Positions 29,316 to 49,987 of a DNA stretch of 64,000 nt are shown here, piece after piece. The translations under genes were made by a program, and so were the position numbers. Origin of the DNA: Archilochus colubris (lineage: Eukaryota > Chordata > Aves > Apodiformes > Trochilidae); the NCBI GenBank assembly GCA_023079485.1, contig CM041084.1:134880792-134944791 (forward strand), read 5' to 3'. A model generated the notes under the pieces. The model had not been told where the DNA came from, did not search any database, and worked only from the letters and a program-made list of their open reading frames with translations. Every line of letters starts with the position of its first letter. Position 1 is the stretch's first letter.

Positions 29316-31585
29316 ATAATTCATCAAATAATATAATAATATATACTAATTATAAAGATAATAAAATAAATTGTTGATTTTATTATTGATTATATTCCTT
29401 ATAAGAATGTAAGATATTTCTAACTATGATAAGTTAGTCTTAGACTTAAATTTGCCAAATAACATGAAAGTACTGGAACAAGCATCTCCATCCATACCAA
29501 TTCATGCCAAATGTCAATTATTTTTCTTCATTCATTTTTAGTATTTTATTTTAAGTGAATAAAAAAGCAACTCACTAAGTCTTTGCTATATTTGCAGTTT
29601 GGTAGCCCAGTAATAAAATATTGCCACTCCGAGTAGCAGCCTAATGAGACTGCAAAACCTGCTAGGGCAGAGGGCTCCCAAGCTTCCTTTTTCTAAAGTG
29701 TCTGGAGCTTTGTTCTGTGGCTGTCTTTTTTTAAACTTGGTTTAGTTGTAACATTAAATCTTGAGTTCATATGGTTTTGACTATTTTGGTTTTTTTCCTT
29801 TATCTTTGTATGATACAACCATAGGTTTATATCCACAGTAGCAACAAGGACCTATTATATGCAGAATGTGCTATTTACAAGTAATGTAATGGGGTACAGA
29901 GAAATGCAGACTTGGCACTGGAATGATAGGAAAGGCCTTGAGAAACGGAGACACAGGGTACTGTGAAGAAGACTACAGGATGGGGTGTGATAGTAGATGT
30001 GTCACAGGCTTAGGACTGGATCCCCCATTGCTATGAACAACTTACTTAAAGAAAGTCAGTCCTAACAAAATCAGTTTTCAGGGATGAAAAAGAACAAGTA
30101 TCTAACATAGGTGAAATGTGCCTTATAGAACAGACAGAAATATAATGTGGAGCTGCAGTGTGAGTGGTGTAAAAGTGTTTAAAAACATCATAAACAAGCT
30201 CAGGTGGAACCATAGACTTCAGGATCCTGAGAGGCAGAAGGAACCAGGAAAATTAAATGATGTCTGATAAGGTTTAAACTACATTTCCATTGATGCACTG
30301 ATGATGCCCAACTGTGCTAGTGGAGTTTTGCTTTGGCAGTATATGTATTTTTGCTGTATTAGCATAGCACTTCCCCTGAAACTTCATCCTACAATTCAAT
30401 TAATAGTAACTTTTTAAAAGGATTAGATTCACAGGTGATAATTTGCAAGGCTGCTCTCCAACTGCAGATCAAATTTCAAATGGTATTTCATAAAATGGAA
30501 CCCAAGAACTAACACAAGGTTAGGACAACTGTAATGTTGCTATTTTCCTTTCAAAATTCAGATTGCCCTTTGGCTCTCTTCAGGTTTTAACATAGCAGAA
30601 AAGAGCTGAATTTCTATAAAACACATGTTGGAAAAGCAGAAGTAATAAATCTTACATATATGACTGATGGTTCTAAGCAGTTCTAAACTGTTTCTTCAGT
30701 AGTATCTTGTGTTACAACAGTTTATGATGAAAGTGCTATAAGCAATTTTCTATGTTACTAGAAGTATACCTGAAGAAATATTTCAAAACTACACTTTCTT
30801 TCCAAGCAGTTTATTTTCCAGATTACAGATGAAATCAGTATTCACTAAATTCTACAGATATTTTGTTGTCATTGTAATACACTGTTCAAATCAAGGTCTG
30901 TCAAATCAAAAATACTAAGATGAAAGGTAAATATTCTAAGGGTAAATATTCATAACAATTAATCCAGGTCATGTTATTTATTTGCATGCCATGCCTACTA
31001 TAAAAGTAGCATTGAACTGTTTTTTAATGTTATTTGAACACACAAGTACTTGATCTAATTCTGCCTTCTGAATTCAATAAAACACATGGAAAATGCTGTT
31101 ACCTTTTTCTTACAAAGCTCTTACTCAGCAGTTCAAACAACATTCAGATGTGAGGTGGTATTATTTGTACATTTTATTAGTGTAGGTTTCAGGAGGCCAG
31201 GTCTTGATATGCCTTTTAGTTAAACCTGAAACTATGTTATATATGCCTGAACTTTCAGTGCAATCAATGAGACAGGAAAACAGATAATTTGGAGTTGAGG
31301 AAACAAGAACTAAAAAATAATGCAGAGCAAGTTCACAGCCTGATGATAGTATTGCTAAATGCAAGTGACAGTCAGTGATACAGTCAGGTAAAAAGAGGAG
31401 GTATTGTAATTTGTTGAAGATCACTTCAAACAGGACTGAGTCTGTATATAAAGACTTGATTCTACTGTTGGGTACAGACTGATTTTTTTGAATGAGATAG
31501 AGACATACATTTAAAACAACAATTAAGACAGGCCACTTAAGTGACTCTTTCAATAGTAGTTGAAATGTGAAGTATTTGAGGGAGC

Positions 31586-31735
31586 AAAAAAAAAAAAAAA
31601 GCCATTAAAAAGTCCAATCCCATACAAAAATCCATAACCCCCCTAAAAACCACCAAGCCCCAAACAAACAACAACAAACCTCCTGTACCCCCACATGAGA
31701 AAAAACCCACAACCTAACACCCTGGGTCCCTGGGT
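31586..31735. repeat. A-run and C/A-rich low complexity
   Basis: A run of 15 A is followed by sequence made mainly of A and C (ccccctaaaaaccacc, caaacaaacaacaac). No known element recognised. Confidence 0.7.
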
Positions 31736-33149
31736 TAGAGTCAGCAAATCATCTCATATTTTCAACAGTTACAACTTCTTATGCTTTTACTAGATACAAA
31801 ATAATTGCTTAATTTTGCATAAGATCTTCTGGTCTATTGTTCAAAATGGTAGATGATTGGATATATCAGAAAAAAGAAAATCAAAAGTATTTCATCTTCA
31901 GTGTTTTGCTATAATTTAGCAATTTTTTTTAATGCTTTTACCTTACTGCTATGGATAAAAGCAAAAGTCATTATTATCCCATTCATACAGGGAGTTAATT
32001 ATGGCATAACATAAATGCATTCATAATATTTTTGTGTTTTAAATGAGTCAAAACATTATTGAATACACACTAATATATTTCTTTCCAGGATCTACAGACA
32101 ATAATTTTCTATAACCAATAATTTTTGCTGTTATTTACACCCAATAATGAGCTAAAGTGAGCTTCATCTGTATGAGTGATACCCCTACCCTGTTCTGTAA
32201 TAACTACGCAATGACATTTGTATTAATCCGAAGTTTCGTGCAGACATTTAGCTACTTTATAAAACTAAATTCACTACCTGAGAGTGAGGATAAGTTGCTG
32301 ACTAGGTAAGGAGTAGTTTAAAACTGTAGTAGTAGCAGTTTAAAACTGCTAGGCATTAACCTTACAACAGTGGGATCAAGAGTGTAAATTCTGCCAGCAG
32401 CTACACTTCTTCTAGAAATTATTTATCAGTTGACATTTTGCTTAGTATTTTGACAGTTCCATGCTAGCTGTGAGTAATGCTTTCATTCACAGCTACAGCA
32501 ACTACACCACATAAGAAAAAGTCTGCATTAATTTCTTCAGTCATAGAAAGCTCACCAATACACTAAAGAAACTGTGACAGTAAAATTGCAGAAAATAGTC
32601 GTTGCAATTATTCATTTCTTACAAAGTTGAATAAAGAGTTGTTCTCTATCATAGTATCATATTATATCCAAAGGAAGTTTGCCCAAGGACTGCCCCTCCA
32701 TATTCCATCTTGGCTAAAACTAACATGTCATTCCCTTGAAAAGTCTGAGACAATTATATAACTAGTCATATGTGACCTGAAAACCCAAAGGCTGCTAAAA
32801 CAGTCACTAAGCAGAAGGAGTGCTGTGTAAAAGGCCACCAAAAAGAGAAATCATAATTTTAAGTCATGAAGCTGAAAAGTCTTTAGGTATAACCTTTTTT
32901 AAAAAAAAAACTTTCAAGTTGTGAATCTGTTCAAATTCCAGTAAGCCCTTTCTTGCATTTCAGGGAATCTGCAGCTTTTATTTAACTCCTGCCACTAGAC
33001 AGGCACTACATACAACTAGGCAGCTGCTAGATTACTCTCTGCCTAGTCCTCTTCCCATATCTGATGCTGAAAGCTTCAAACACAGATGTGGCAGGATAGT
33101 TTAGATGGTACAGACACAAATGGGTGCTGGGTCCAGTGCTGGGCTTATC

Positions 33150-33525
33150 ATTGCATGGGAGACAGGGACATATTGCAGTAAGTTCAGTGCTGGGCCACAA
33201 GGGTGATTAAGGGACTAGAGTATCTAGCATAAATGGAGTAGCTGAAACAGCTGAGATTGTCCAGGCTGAAAAAGAAAAGGCACAAGTGGAATCTTATCAG
33301 TGTGTATTAAAACTTACTGGGGGCACAAAAAGGCAACAGAGAGAGACTTTTATTCAGTGGTGCCCAATGACAGGCAAAGAGGCAACAGGCACAAATTGAA
33401 ATATAGGAAATTCTGTTAAAAATAAGACAGAGCATTTTCACTGAAAGGGTGATCAACTTGGAACAGATTGCCCAGAGAGGCTGCGGAGTATCCATCCCTT
33501 GAAATACTCAAATCTTCTTGACTAC
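33150..33525 (+). mobile_element. degraded CR1 LINE 3' fragment
   Basis: Recognisable but diverged CR1 words: ggccacaagggtgattaagg, gagattgtccaggctgaaaa, tttcactgaaagggtgatc, cagattgcccagagaggctg. It lacks a clear terminal tail. Antisense to CSMD3. Confidence 0.75.
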
Positions 33526-34025
33526 AGTCCTAAGCAAACTGCTACAGCTCACTTTGCTTTGAGAAGTGGGGCTCAACAAGAAGCTTCCTAACCTCCATTG
33601 CCAACCTCCATTACTTTGCAATTTGTTTGTGCTCACACCGTTTCCAAACATAACAATAGAATGACTCTCAGAAAAAAGAAATTCCAGAAGTTTTTAGAGT
33701 ATGTCGAAGCAAGCAATTTGATACACAGCATACACACTTTTAAGGGCAAAAAGTCTGCTTGATAAACAGTAGAGAACATTAATATATTCCTTCAAATTTA
33801 AAACAAGCAGAACTTGATCCACCAGGGTTTCACATAGCGCACTGTTAATTGGGACACCAGGTCAATGTAATTCATCAGCTACAAATAAGGAAACACAGAA
33901 ACACTTCAGCAAGCAGGTCTTCTAAGGCATGAACAGGTTATGGACCTCTTATAAGAAATTTCTAGACTTTGAGGTGGTATAAAAGTACTTTAATATGCAA
34001 GTTAATAAAAAATAGTATATTCTAC

Positions 34026-34099
34026 CTGATAGCCAAATGTGTTGTTTTGTGACCCGTGCCTTGGAACTCCTGGATTTTCACATGATGTGCGAGTAGGTT
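34026..34099 (-). CDS. CSMD3: CSMD3 exon: sushi domain 10, first part
   Basis: This 74-nt exon encodes a short linker (E-P-T-R-T) and the N-terminal part of a sushi module with its first cysteine (SCENPGVP), ending N-N-T-F-G-Y-Q, which includes an N-N-T sequon. It starts in phase 1 and ends on a complete codon (CAG/GTAGAA), so the domain is split by a phase-0 intron between Cys1 and Cys2. It was recovered by reading the frame between a taag acceptor and the donor. Confidence 0.92.
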
Positions 34100-41365
<7,266 letters not shown>

Positions 41366-41545
41366 CTTTGCATGTTGGAATAACTCCGCTCCACGTGCCA
41401 TTGCTAGTACAAGTTCTAATGAAGGAGCTATTAGATTCCATCGTATAACCAGGTTGGCACATGTAAGTAACATTTTGTCCAACAACATAATCATCACCAT
41501 ATCTCATGCCATTGGCTGGTACTCCTGGATCTCCACAACTGATAA
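41366..41545 (-). CDS. CSMD3: CSMD3 exon: sushi domain 7 of 11
   Basis: This 180-nt phase 1-1 exon begins I-I-S-C-G-D-P-G. Its cysteines are in ISCGDPG, TYMCQPG, RTCTSN and PTCK, with Trp in GTWSG. It carries three N-glycosylation sequons (N-V-T, N-S-S, N-G-T), more than its neighbours. The acceptor is ttgcag; the donor AAAG/GTACAA lacks the favoured A at +4, so it is one of the weaker donors here. Confidence 0.95.
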
Positions 41546-42907
41546 CTGCAAGTAAATAGTTGAGGAACAGCTTTTGAAACAAAAATGTGATTTGTTTATT
41601 TGTGGGTGGAAAAACAGAAGGCAAATCTAAGAACTTATTGGGGAAAAAAGAGAAGGACAAAGTATCAGAAATCTCTGTCAAAAGAAGATAAACATACATG
41701 TCATATGAATTAGCAGGCAAACAGAACGCGGTTTGGTATAACAGTTACATTTGAAGACCATCAATACATCTGTTCTACTGTTCTACAAGAGTAGAAGCAA
41801 TGAACTGTACAATTCTGATCAGTAAAATGTCAAGGTTATCAAATGGAAAAAAAGAAAAAAAAAAATCCATACATCACAATATCACTTTGATACTCTGATA
41901 CTTTCCTATCAGTTCAGAGCTTTGCTATTAAAGAAGCAGATATCTGTTCTTTAGTTTACATTTCCCTGGGTACATCTTGAACGAAAACACAGTCTAGAAA
42001 ATTTAAAGAAATACCTCCAAAATGTTTATGTGGTTATCAGGTACATAAACAGGTGAGAATGTTCAGGCAACCCCCAAACATGTACCGTGTCTTATGACAA
42101 AATTAGGCCTAAAATAATTCAAGGAATAGGTATGGTTGTAAAACATCTTGTGACTTCTAGTGCTAGCAGGTAATTTAATCTCCCAATGAGATTATTTATA
42201 CATAAGGAGTTAATAAAGAATTATTTTAATATACTCTGAAAATAATATTAAAATAGGTATGTTTTTCTCAAGTCTGGTAAACTGGATCTATCAGTGTTTG
42301 GAATAGCTTTCTTAAGAACCCTATTGGTAATGATAAAAAGCTGTTATTTTCAGGAAAAAAAACAAACACCAGGATAAAAAAATATAATTCATATGAAATA
42401 CAGCACTCAAGTCTTTTACATTTTATCTTATAATAAACTTCAAAATCCCCCTACAGCATTTATTACTTCTGTAGTAAGTAATAATAATTTATTATTACTG
42501 CAGGAGGCAGTTTACTGGGCAGAAAGCACATCCTGGTTACTTCTAACTCAATGCCAAAGCACCATTGATGTGAATGGCACCCTATCTGTATGCTGGTTTC
42601 CACAATGACAATATCCATGACTCCATGCCTGTAGTGAATTCTGGCAAGGTCCCTTGAGCTAAATAATTGGGGATCTGAGAATCCAAGGTAAATATACCTG
42701 CTCTACAGTTTATCACAGTCTGAGTGAGCAGATACTAATTAGCTGCATGTATCAAATCTTTAAAAAAACACAAAAACACAAATACAAAACCCACACACAA
42801 TAATTGTCTATGCACATAGAAAAGACTAAGACAGGACTCTGTGGGTTAGTCTAAACATTGATAGTGCAGTGACAAGGAAAATTAAAGATAATCTTAGTTT
42901 ATCTTAC

Positions 42908-42996
42908 TATAGTGGGAGTGTCCCTGCCCATGGCAGGGGGTTGCAACTAGATGATCTTAAAGGTCCCTTTCAACCCGAAAATTCTGTGATTCTATT
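42908..42996 (+). mobile_element. CR1 LINE 3' end, about 90 nt
   Basis: Carries gtgtccctgcccatggcagg, gatcttaaaggtccctttcaa and a terminal attctgtgattctat. A very short, relatively young-looking CR1 tail. Confidence 0.9.
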
Positions 42997-43237
42997 TTAC
43001 CTAGTAACACTGTAATTTTAATTTTTAGAAAAAACTTTAGAAGTCATAGATTTTTCTTTGCTATTCTTCAAAATACATAGAGCTGTGAAAGACAACTGTT
43101 ACACAAGTGTATTTAAATACTCTACAAGATTTATTTTTCTCTATGTGACATATTCCATTTACTATCCTTAATGCTGAGAATTCAACTAATATAATCCTCT
43201 ATATTTTTCCAGGTATACTATTGCTTTGACTAAATTA

Positions 43238-43306
43238 TTAGGGTTGGACTCAATGATCTCTGAGGTCCCTTCCAACCCAGCCAATTCTATGATTCTATGA
43301 TTCTAT
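43238..43306 (+). mobile_element. CR1 LINE 3' end with intact 8-mer tail
   Basis: Carries ggttggactcaatgatctc and ggtcccttccaacccag, and ends in almost three ATTCTATG units (43284-43306). Only about 70 nt long. Confidence 0.92.
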
Positions 43307-43329
43307 TATGAAAGGTGGTAATGGAACCG

Positions 43330-43550
43330 AAGCAGGTAGGTTGAAGTCAAACATTAGAAATTCTTCACTATGAGGGTGGTGAGAGACAGGCAAAGGTTAC
43401 CCAGGGAAGCTATAGATGCATCCCCCCTGGGGGGTGGATGGGACTTCAAGCAACCTGGTCAAGTGAAGATATTCCTGACCATGCAGTGGGGACAGAACTA
43501 GGTGATTTTTAAGGTCCCTTCCAACCCAAACTGTTCCATGATTCTACTAC
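43330..43550 (+). mobile_element. CR1 LINE 3' end, about 220 nt
   Basis: Starts just after the previous CR1 tail. Contains gaaattcttcactatgaggg, caaggtcccttcc-type terminal words (43514-43524) and ends ttccatgattctac. All three neighbouring tails point the same way. Confidence 0.9.
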
Positions 43551-44317
43551 TTTCTTGTGAATTTGAGAATGTGGAAAAACACCATCTACCATATACAATC
43601 AAACAGCTTCACAAACTAGCCATTTACTTCACACTGTAGAAAATGTGTTTGTGCATATAAAGTCATATAAAACATCTTTCTCATCTTTTTTATTCACCTT
43701 CCTTACAATCTCAATTTCTTCTTTTCAGTCATTAATACAAATGCTTTACATCTTCCAGTGTTACTGTTATTTGTGTATGATGTACCCTTTCCTGCTACAG
43801 ACATTTTAATATGGATCCATTTTAAAGCAAGACCAACTTCGGCTTTAGCAGATCACTAGACTGTTCTGTCTTCTCAAAATTCCTACCTTCCCATTATTAA
43901 CTTTTCACACCATATTTCAAAGAAAAAAAGCCCACAAACAACCAGACCTGATTTTCTTCCATGTGCTTTTGCCCTTCTGTACCTACTTGTCTTTATCTTT
44001 CTACACGAAAAAAGACTATCATGGAAGAAAAGACTTGGGTGTAAAAAAGGAGTCATTCTTCATATTACTGTGCTGTAACATTAAGACTGTTCATAGAGGT
44101 AGGAGCAGTAAATAAAAGATCCTTTTGCTCTTTTGTCTTATACTGCAGCATTTGACTTTTAAAGGAAACAAAAGCAGATGAAAGAAGGTGACCTAGATTT
44201 TACTGAGATGCCGTGCTTCATAATAAACATAGGAATAAATCTTTAACTAAAGGAAACATGTAGTAGCTACTTAGCAGGCTCAGTGGCATTCTCTGAAGTT
44301 TACAGATTTGGTCAGAG

Positions 44318-44408
44318 AAATCACAGGATGGTGAGGTTGGAAGGACCCTCTGGAGGTCACGCTGTTCAAGCAGCCATTCCAGTGACCCAAAGTTGGACCA
44401 CCCCCACC
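44318..44408 (-). mobile_element. CR1 LINE 3' end, short
   Basis: Reverse-orientation CR1 terminus (aatcacaggatggtgaggtt; ggaaggaccctctggaggtc). About 90 nt, sense to CSMD3. Confidence 0.8.
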
Positions 44409-44439
44409 TAAGTGACTGTGGCAGGCAAAAAAAAAAGAT

Positions 44440-45480
44440 TACATTGCTATAGTGATACTGCCTAGAAGACCACTGTGTGTGAAGGAGTCAAGGATTCACA
44501 ACACAGTTAACCCAAGGAGCCCCAAGCCTGTGGTGCATATCCAGCATGGCCTCTGCTGTGTCACATGGATCCCTTGGCCAGGGCACAGTCTCAGTCTCAT
44601 CAAACAGCAGAGCTGCAGGCAGCTCCTGCTCAATATCTGCACTTACACCAGCTGCATGTCCTTGCTTTTTACTTATCTGTGCAGCTAGATGTCCTCAAGA
44701 GAACACTGTTACTGTTTTACTGTAGAAACCATACTGTTGTTTCCTTGTAAGAAAATCCTGTAATAGCTTGAACAACAGTCAGTGGAGAATTACTGCCACA
44801 GACAAAGTCTGCAGGGCTTGCTGCATGTGGGTTAGTCTTGTTTGATGCTGCACTGCTCAGGGCTCCCAGCATCTAAAGGGGCATATTCTCCTCTTGCAAA
44901 GTTAGCTCTAAAAAAATAAAACATTTTTCAATTATATGCAAGAAGTAGCCCATTATTTGGCAGCTGTAGTAAGGATGGGCTAGCTGGAAATTTTGTTAAC
45001 ACCTGGACTAAACATAAGTGGCTTATCTTAACCTATTCTTTCTATTAATAGAGGCATGAGACAGAACACCCAATTAGGATGCTGATTTGTGTCATCTGTC
45101 TGCTTAGGGTGGTGTTGAGGACTAGAAAGGCAGTGAAGATCATGTCTAGAAAAAGGATCCTGGACTTGGGTAAGGTCATAAGAAAGGAAGAGATAGGTGA
45201 AGACAAATGGCAGGCAGGGGAAGACCCTGACTGATGACACCTGAGTTTCATACAAGCAGTGGCACAGCATGAACCATCAGGACTTTGAACACATCCTTCC
45301 CAAGACAGCGGAGAACTCCCAAGAAGGGGAATAAGGGGGGAATAAGGAACTGTGAAATAATCAGGCAGGTAAGAACTCTAAACTGCATGGTTCTAAACAG
45401 ATACCAAAATCCAGATCTGTTGTGGGCTGCCACTTTGTGTCACCCTTGACAGTCACTCAGGGCAGGTGCTTGCCTAAGTG
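44440..45480. other. unassigned GC-richer block
   Basis: This stretch is less AT-rich than ordinary intron here and lies between a CR1 end and an LTR. I recognise neither CR1 nor LTR words nor coding similarity in it. It could be an old, unidentified repeat or retroviral remnant. Confidence 0.4.
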
Positions 45481-45546
45481 GTTCTAGAAACAGAAAGTAA
45501 GAAAACTTTGAGAAATCTTGTCATAGTAAAAAATGGAGAGCGTATC

Positions 45547-46116
45547 TACTGGTTTTGGCTGGACAGAGTTAATTTCATTCATAGAAGCTTGTATGGTGGA
45601 ATTGTGATGAAAACAGTGTTGATAACATAGGGATGCTTCTGCTATTGGTGAACAGTGCTTGCACAGCATCCAAGGCCTTCTCTGTTTTTCCTGCTGTCTT
45701 GCCAGTGAGCGGACTGGGGGTTTTGAAGAAGTTGGTAGGGGACCTAGCTCAGAGTGCTGACCCCAACTGACCAAAGGAAAGTTCCATACTATATGATGGT
45801 ACCACATTGGGTCAGCGTATAAAGCTGCAGAAAGGGAGAAAATTTTGAGTTATGTTGTTTGTCTTCCCAAGAAAGCACTATGCGTGATGAAACCTTGCTA
45901 TACTGGAGATGGATAAACATCTGCCTGCCAATGAGAATTAATGAAATAATCCTTCAACTGCTTTGCTTCCATTCACAGCTTCTGCTTCACCCATTAGACT
46001 GTCTTTAGGTCAAACTACACTTTGACCTTTCCAATTCTCCCTCCGATCTCACTTGGGGGGAGTCAGTGAGTGAACAGCTCTGTGGTGCCTGCCTTCCTAC
46101 CAGGGTTAAGCCACTA
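45547..46116 (+). mobile_element. solo LTR, avian ERVL-like
   Basis: It begins ctactggttttggctggaca and matches an LTR family I recall as common in birds. It has a central gctgaccccaactgaccaaa, a TATA-like box (gtataaagctgc near 45818), tttgtcttcccaagaaagca after the promoter, a decayed poly(A) signal region (attagactgtcttta), and an end ggttaagccacta. There is no internal retroviral coding sequence beside it. Antisense to CSMD3. Family name is from memory; ends within a few bases. Confidence 0.85.
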
Positions 46117-46479
46117 GGAGCTAGGAAAGAAATATAATAAAACCTGACCTCTCAACAAAAATCTGCTGGCACTGACACTTCTACTGCTTTGGATACATTT
46201 TGAAATCATTATGAGAAAACTGTTCCCTTCCAATAGATAATATACTTCAGGCATATTTCACAGACCTGGAGAGAAAACTGGCAAAAGACAGGGAATTGCT
46301 AACTCATCATCTGTTAACTAGTTATTTAGCTAATATTGTCCATTAGCTCTTGTTAATTATCTGTTAGCTAATTAAAATTAACATATTGTTGTAAGACTGA
46401 ACATAGCAAGTTAAGTATGATGAAGTTTGAAATATTTATATGTGCTAGAGAACTATGGAATTAAAGTCCTGTGCAGTGG

Positions 46480-46597
46480 GACACATATTAGACACAGCTC
46501 TGGGCAGCTCGTATAAACTGATCTTCTCATAATAAGAAGAGTTGGACAAGACAAAGTTTAAAGGTGACTGCAAACCTCAGATATTCTGTGATGTTGC
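46480..46597 (+). mobile_element. probable diverged CR1 LINE 3' end
   Basis: Weak but ordered CR1 words: gacacagctctgggcagctc, agttggacaagacaaagttt, aaaggtgactgcaaacctc, attctgtgatg. It ends where a CR1 tail should. Confidence 0.55.
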
Positions 46598-48058
46598 AAA
46601 ATGCCTCTCTATTACTGAGTATATTAGAGCTGTTACTATTATACTATTACCTATGTCAGCTTAGATACAAGTTGTAGCACTTCCATTCCCCTCCAGGAAA
46701 TGGTCAACAATGACCAAAAAGGCAGGCTGAGATTCTCAGAGCTCATAGCTCTTTTGCTAAGATTTTCATTCAACTGTTCTTTTCATATTCTGACCATTGC
46801 TGGGCACACATATAAGATTAAAAACCCCTAAAATACATTATAACGTAAATAAACACATAAGGGAATATGCTTTTTAGATATGTAATCATAACAACAGTGC
46901 ACCATGTCAATAAATGTGTAACAAAGTTTAAATACTTACATATTAATTATTCCTGAAGTATTTTTCCAGTTACATATAATCTTCACAATGCCTGTTTTAT
47001 TAGCATATTTCTGTTAAAATCTCTTTCTAGGTTTTAAGCAAAAATCCCAAATTTCTACCTGAGTAGTCCTTTTGAGAGGACTGTTCTAGCATGTACTTCA
47101 GCTAAATGTCATTCTAAAATACAGTAAAAAAGTTACAGGCAGGTACGATCATTAAACACCTTTATTCTTGGTACACTTAATCTGGGTCTCATCATAGCTT
47201 GCAAAATAATAAATTAAAACACTGACCTGTCTCACAGGTTTTGTGACTGCAAAGCAGCTGCTCACATCCTTACCAGAATTTCTTTACCATCTGATTTGTG
47301 GCCTCTGTTTGGGTTGCTAGGAGTGGGAAGTTGCCATCTCTAAAAAATCTAGGGTACTAGCTTAAAATTTAAGCAAGAATTTGCCATACCTCTGAGAATG
47401 AAATGTTTCCTCAATATGATAGTCTAATGTGTCATATAAATTGAAAATTTTAATTATTATTACTAAAAGATTAAGTAGGACATGTAAAAAAGCAGGAACA
47501 GGTGGGCCTGAGAATAAACTGTTGTAAAGGCTTATTATGAATGTTAGAGAACCTGAATTATCTTCTGTTCACTGAGTAATCGAAACAAGTATAAGGTTAA
47601 TGAAGAGGCCAAGCGGAAGATGTTTTCTGAGAGCAGGGCAACAGCTTTGACCTCAGAGTCACTACAAAAAGAATTCTCAAGCATTCATTTCAAGGTTTTT
47701 AATTTTATGCCCTCTGGAAGCAGAATATTTTACTGCTACGTTTTCATTATGAAGAAAAGCAAATACGACATATCTATCACAATATATAAATTATTAAAAC
47801 CACACCACAGGAGACTACTAGAGTTAGATAGATCAGGTAAGCATACAACTACTTTAAACTGTAACAGCAGTCTGTATACTTCACTATATTGTTCATCTTC
47901 TTCATCTTCTCACAGCACTATATTTTAAAAAGCATTTTATGTATAAAATTGTGTATGATGCAGTAAAATAAGACGTGAAGACCTAAATTATTTACATCCA
48001 ACATCTGTATTTTACTTTATTGTGTTTTGGAGGAGAGAAAAACAAAGACAAGTCATTA

Positions 48059-49804
<1,746 letters not shown>

Positions 49805-49987
49805 CTTTGCACTCAGGTTGTCTTCCTGTCCAACTTCCATTTGCCATACATGTTCTTTCTTCTGAGCCATGGAGTATATATCCAATATCACAGCTGAAAT
49901 GTACTGTGCTTTTAATTTTAAAATTGTTTTCTTCTCTAGACCCATGACCTGGAATTCCTGGATCACCACAAGAACCAGCTGCATCAC
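49805..49987 (-). CDS. CSMD3: CSMD3 exon: sushi domain 5 of 11
   Basis: This 183-nt phase 1-1 exon encodes a short linker (G-D-A-A-G) and then a sushi module. Its cysteines are in GSCGDPG, HFSCDIG, ERTCMAN and PECK, with Trp in GSWTG. One N-G-S sequon precedes the tryptophan. The acceptor is ttctag and the donor AAAG/GTAAAT. Confidence 0.96.

Larger units (their letters stand above)
25059..34025 (-). other. CSMD3: CSMD3 intron splitting sushi 10, 8,967 nt
   Basis: The largest complete intron in the window, phase 0. It holds a 42-nt poly(T) run (26116-26157), CR1 pieces at 28655-29315 and 33150-33525, and C/A-rich low-complexity sequence at 31586-31735. The remaining unique DNA shows no exon. 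A 130-codon open frame at 31161-31553 (minus) has no recognisable relation. Confidence 0.85.

Noticed and set aside
31161..31553. 130-codon minus-strand open frame inside the 9-kb intron
   Set aside because: Its residues match no family I know, no splice sites connect it to CSMD3, and a frame of this length is possible by chance over 64 kb.
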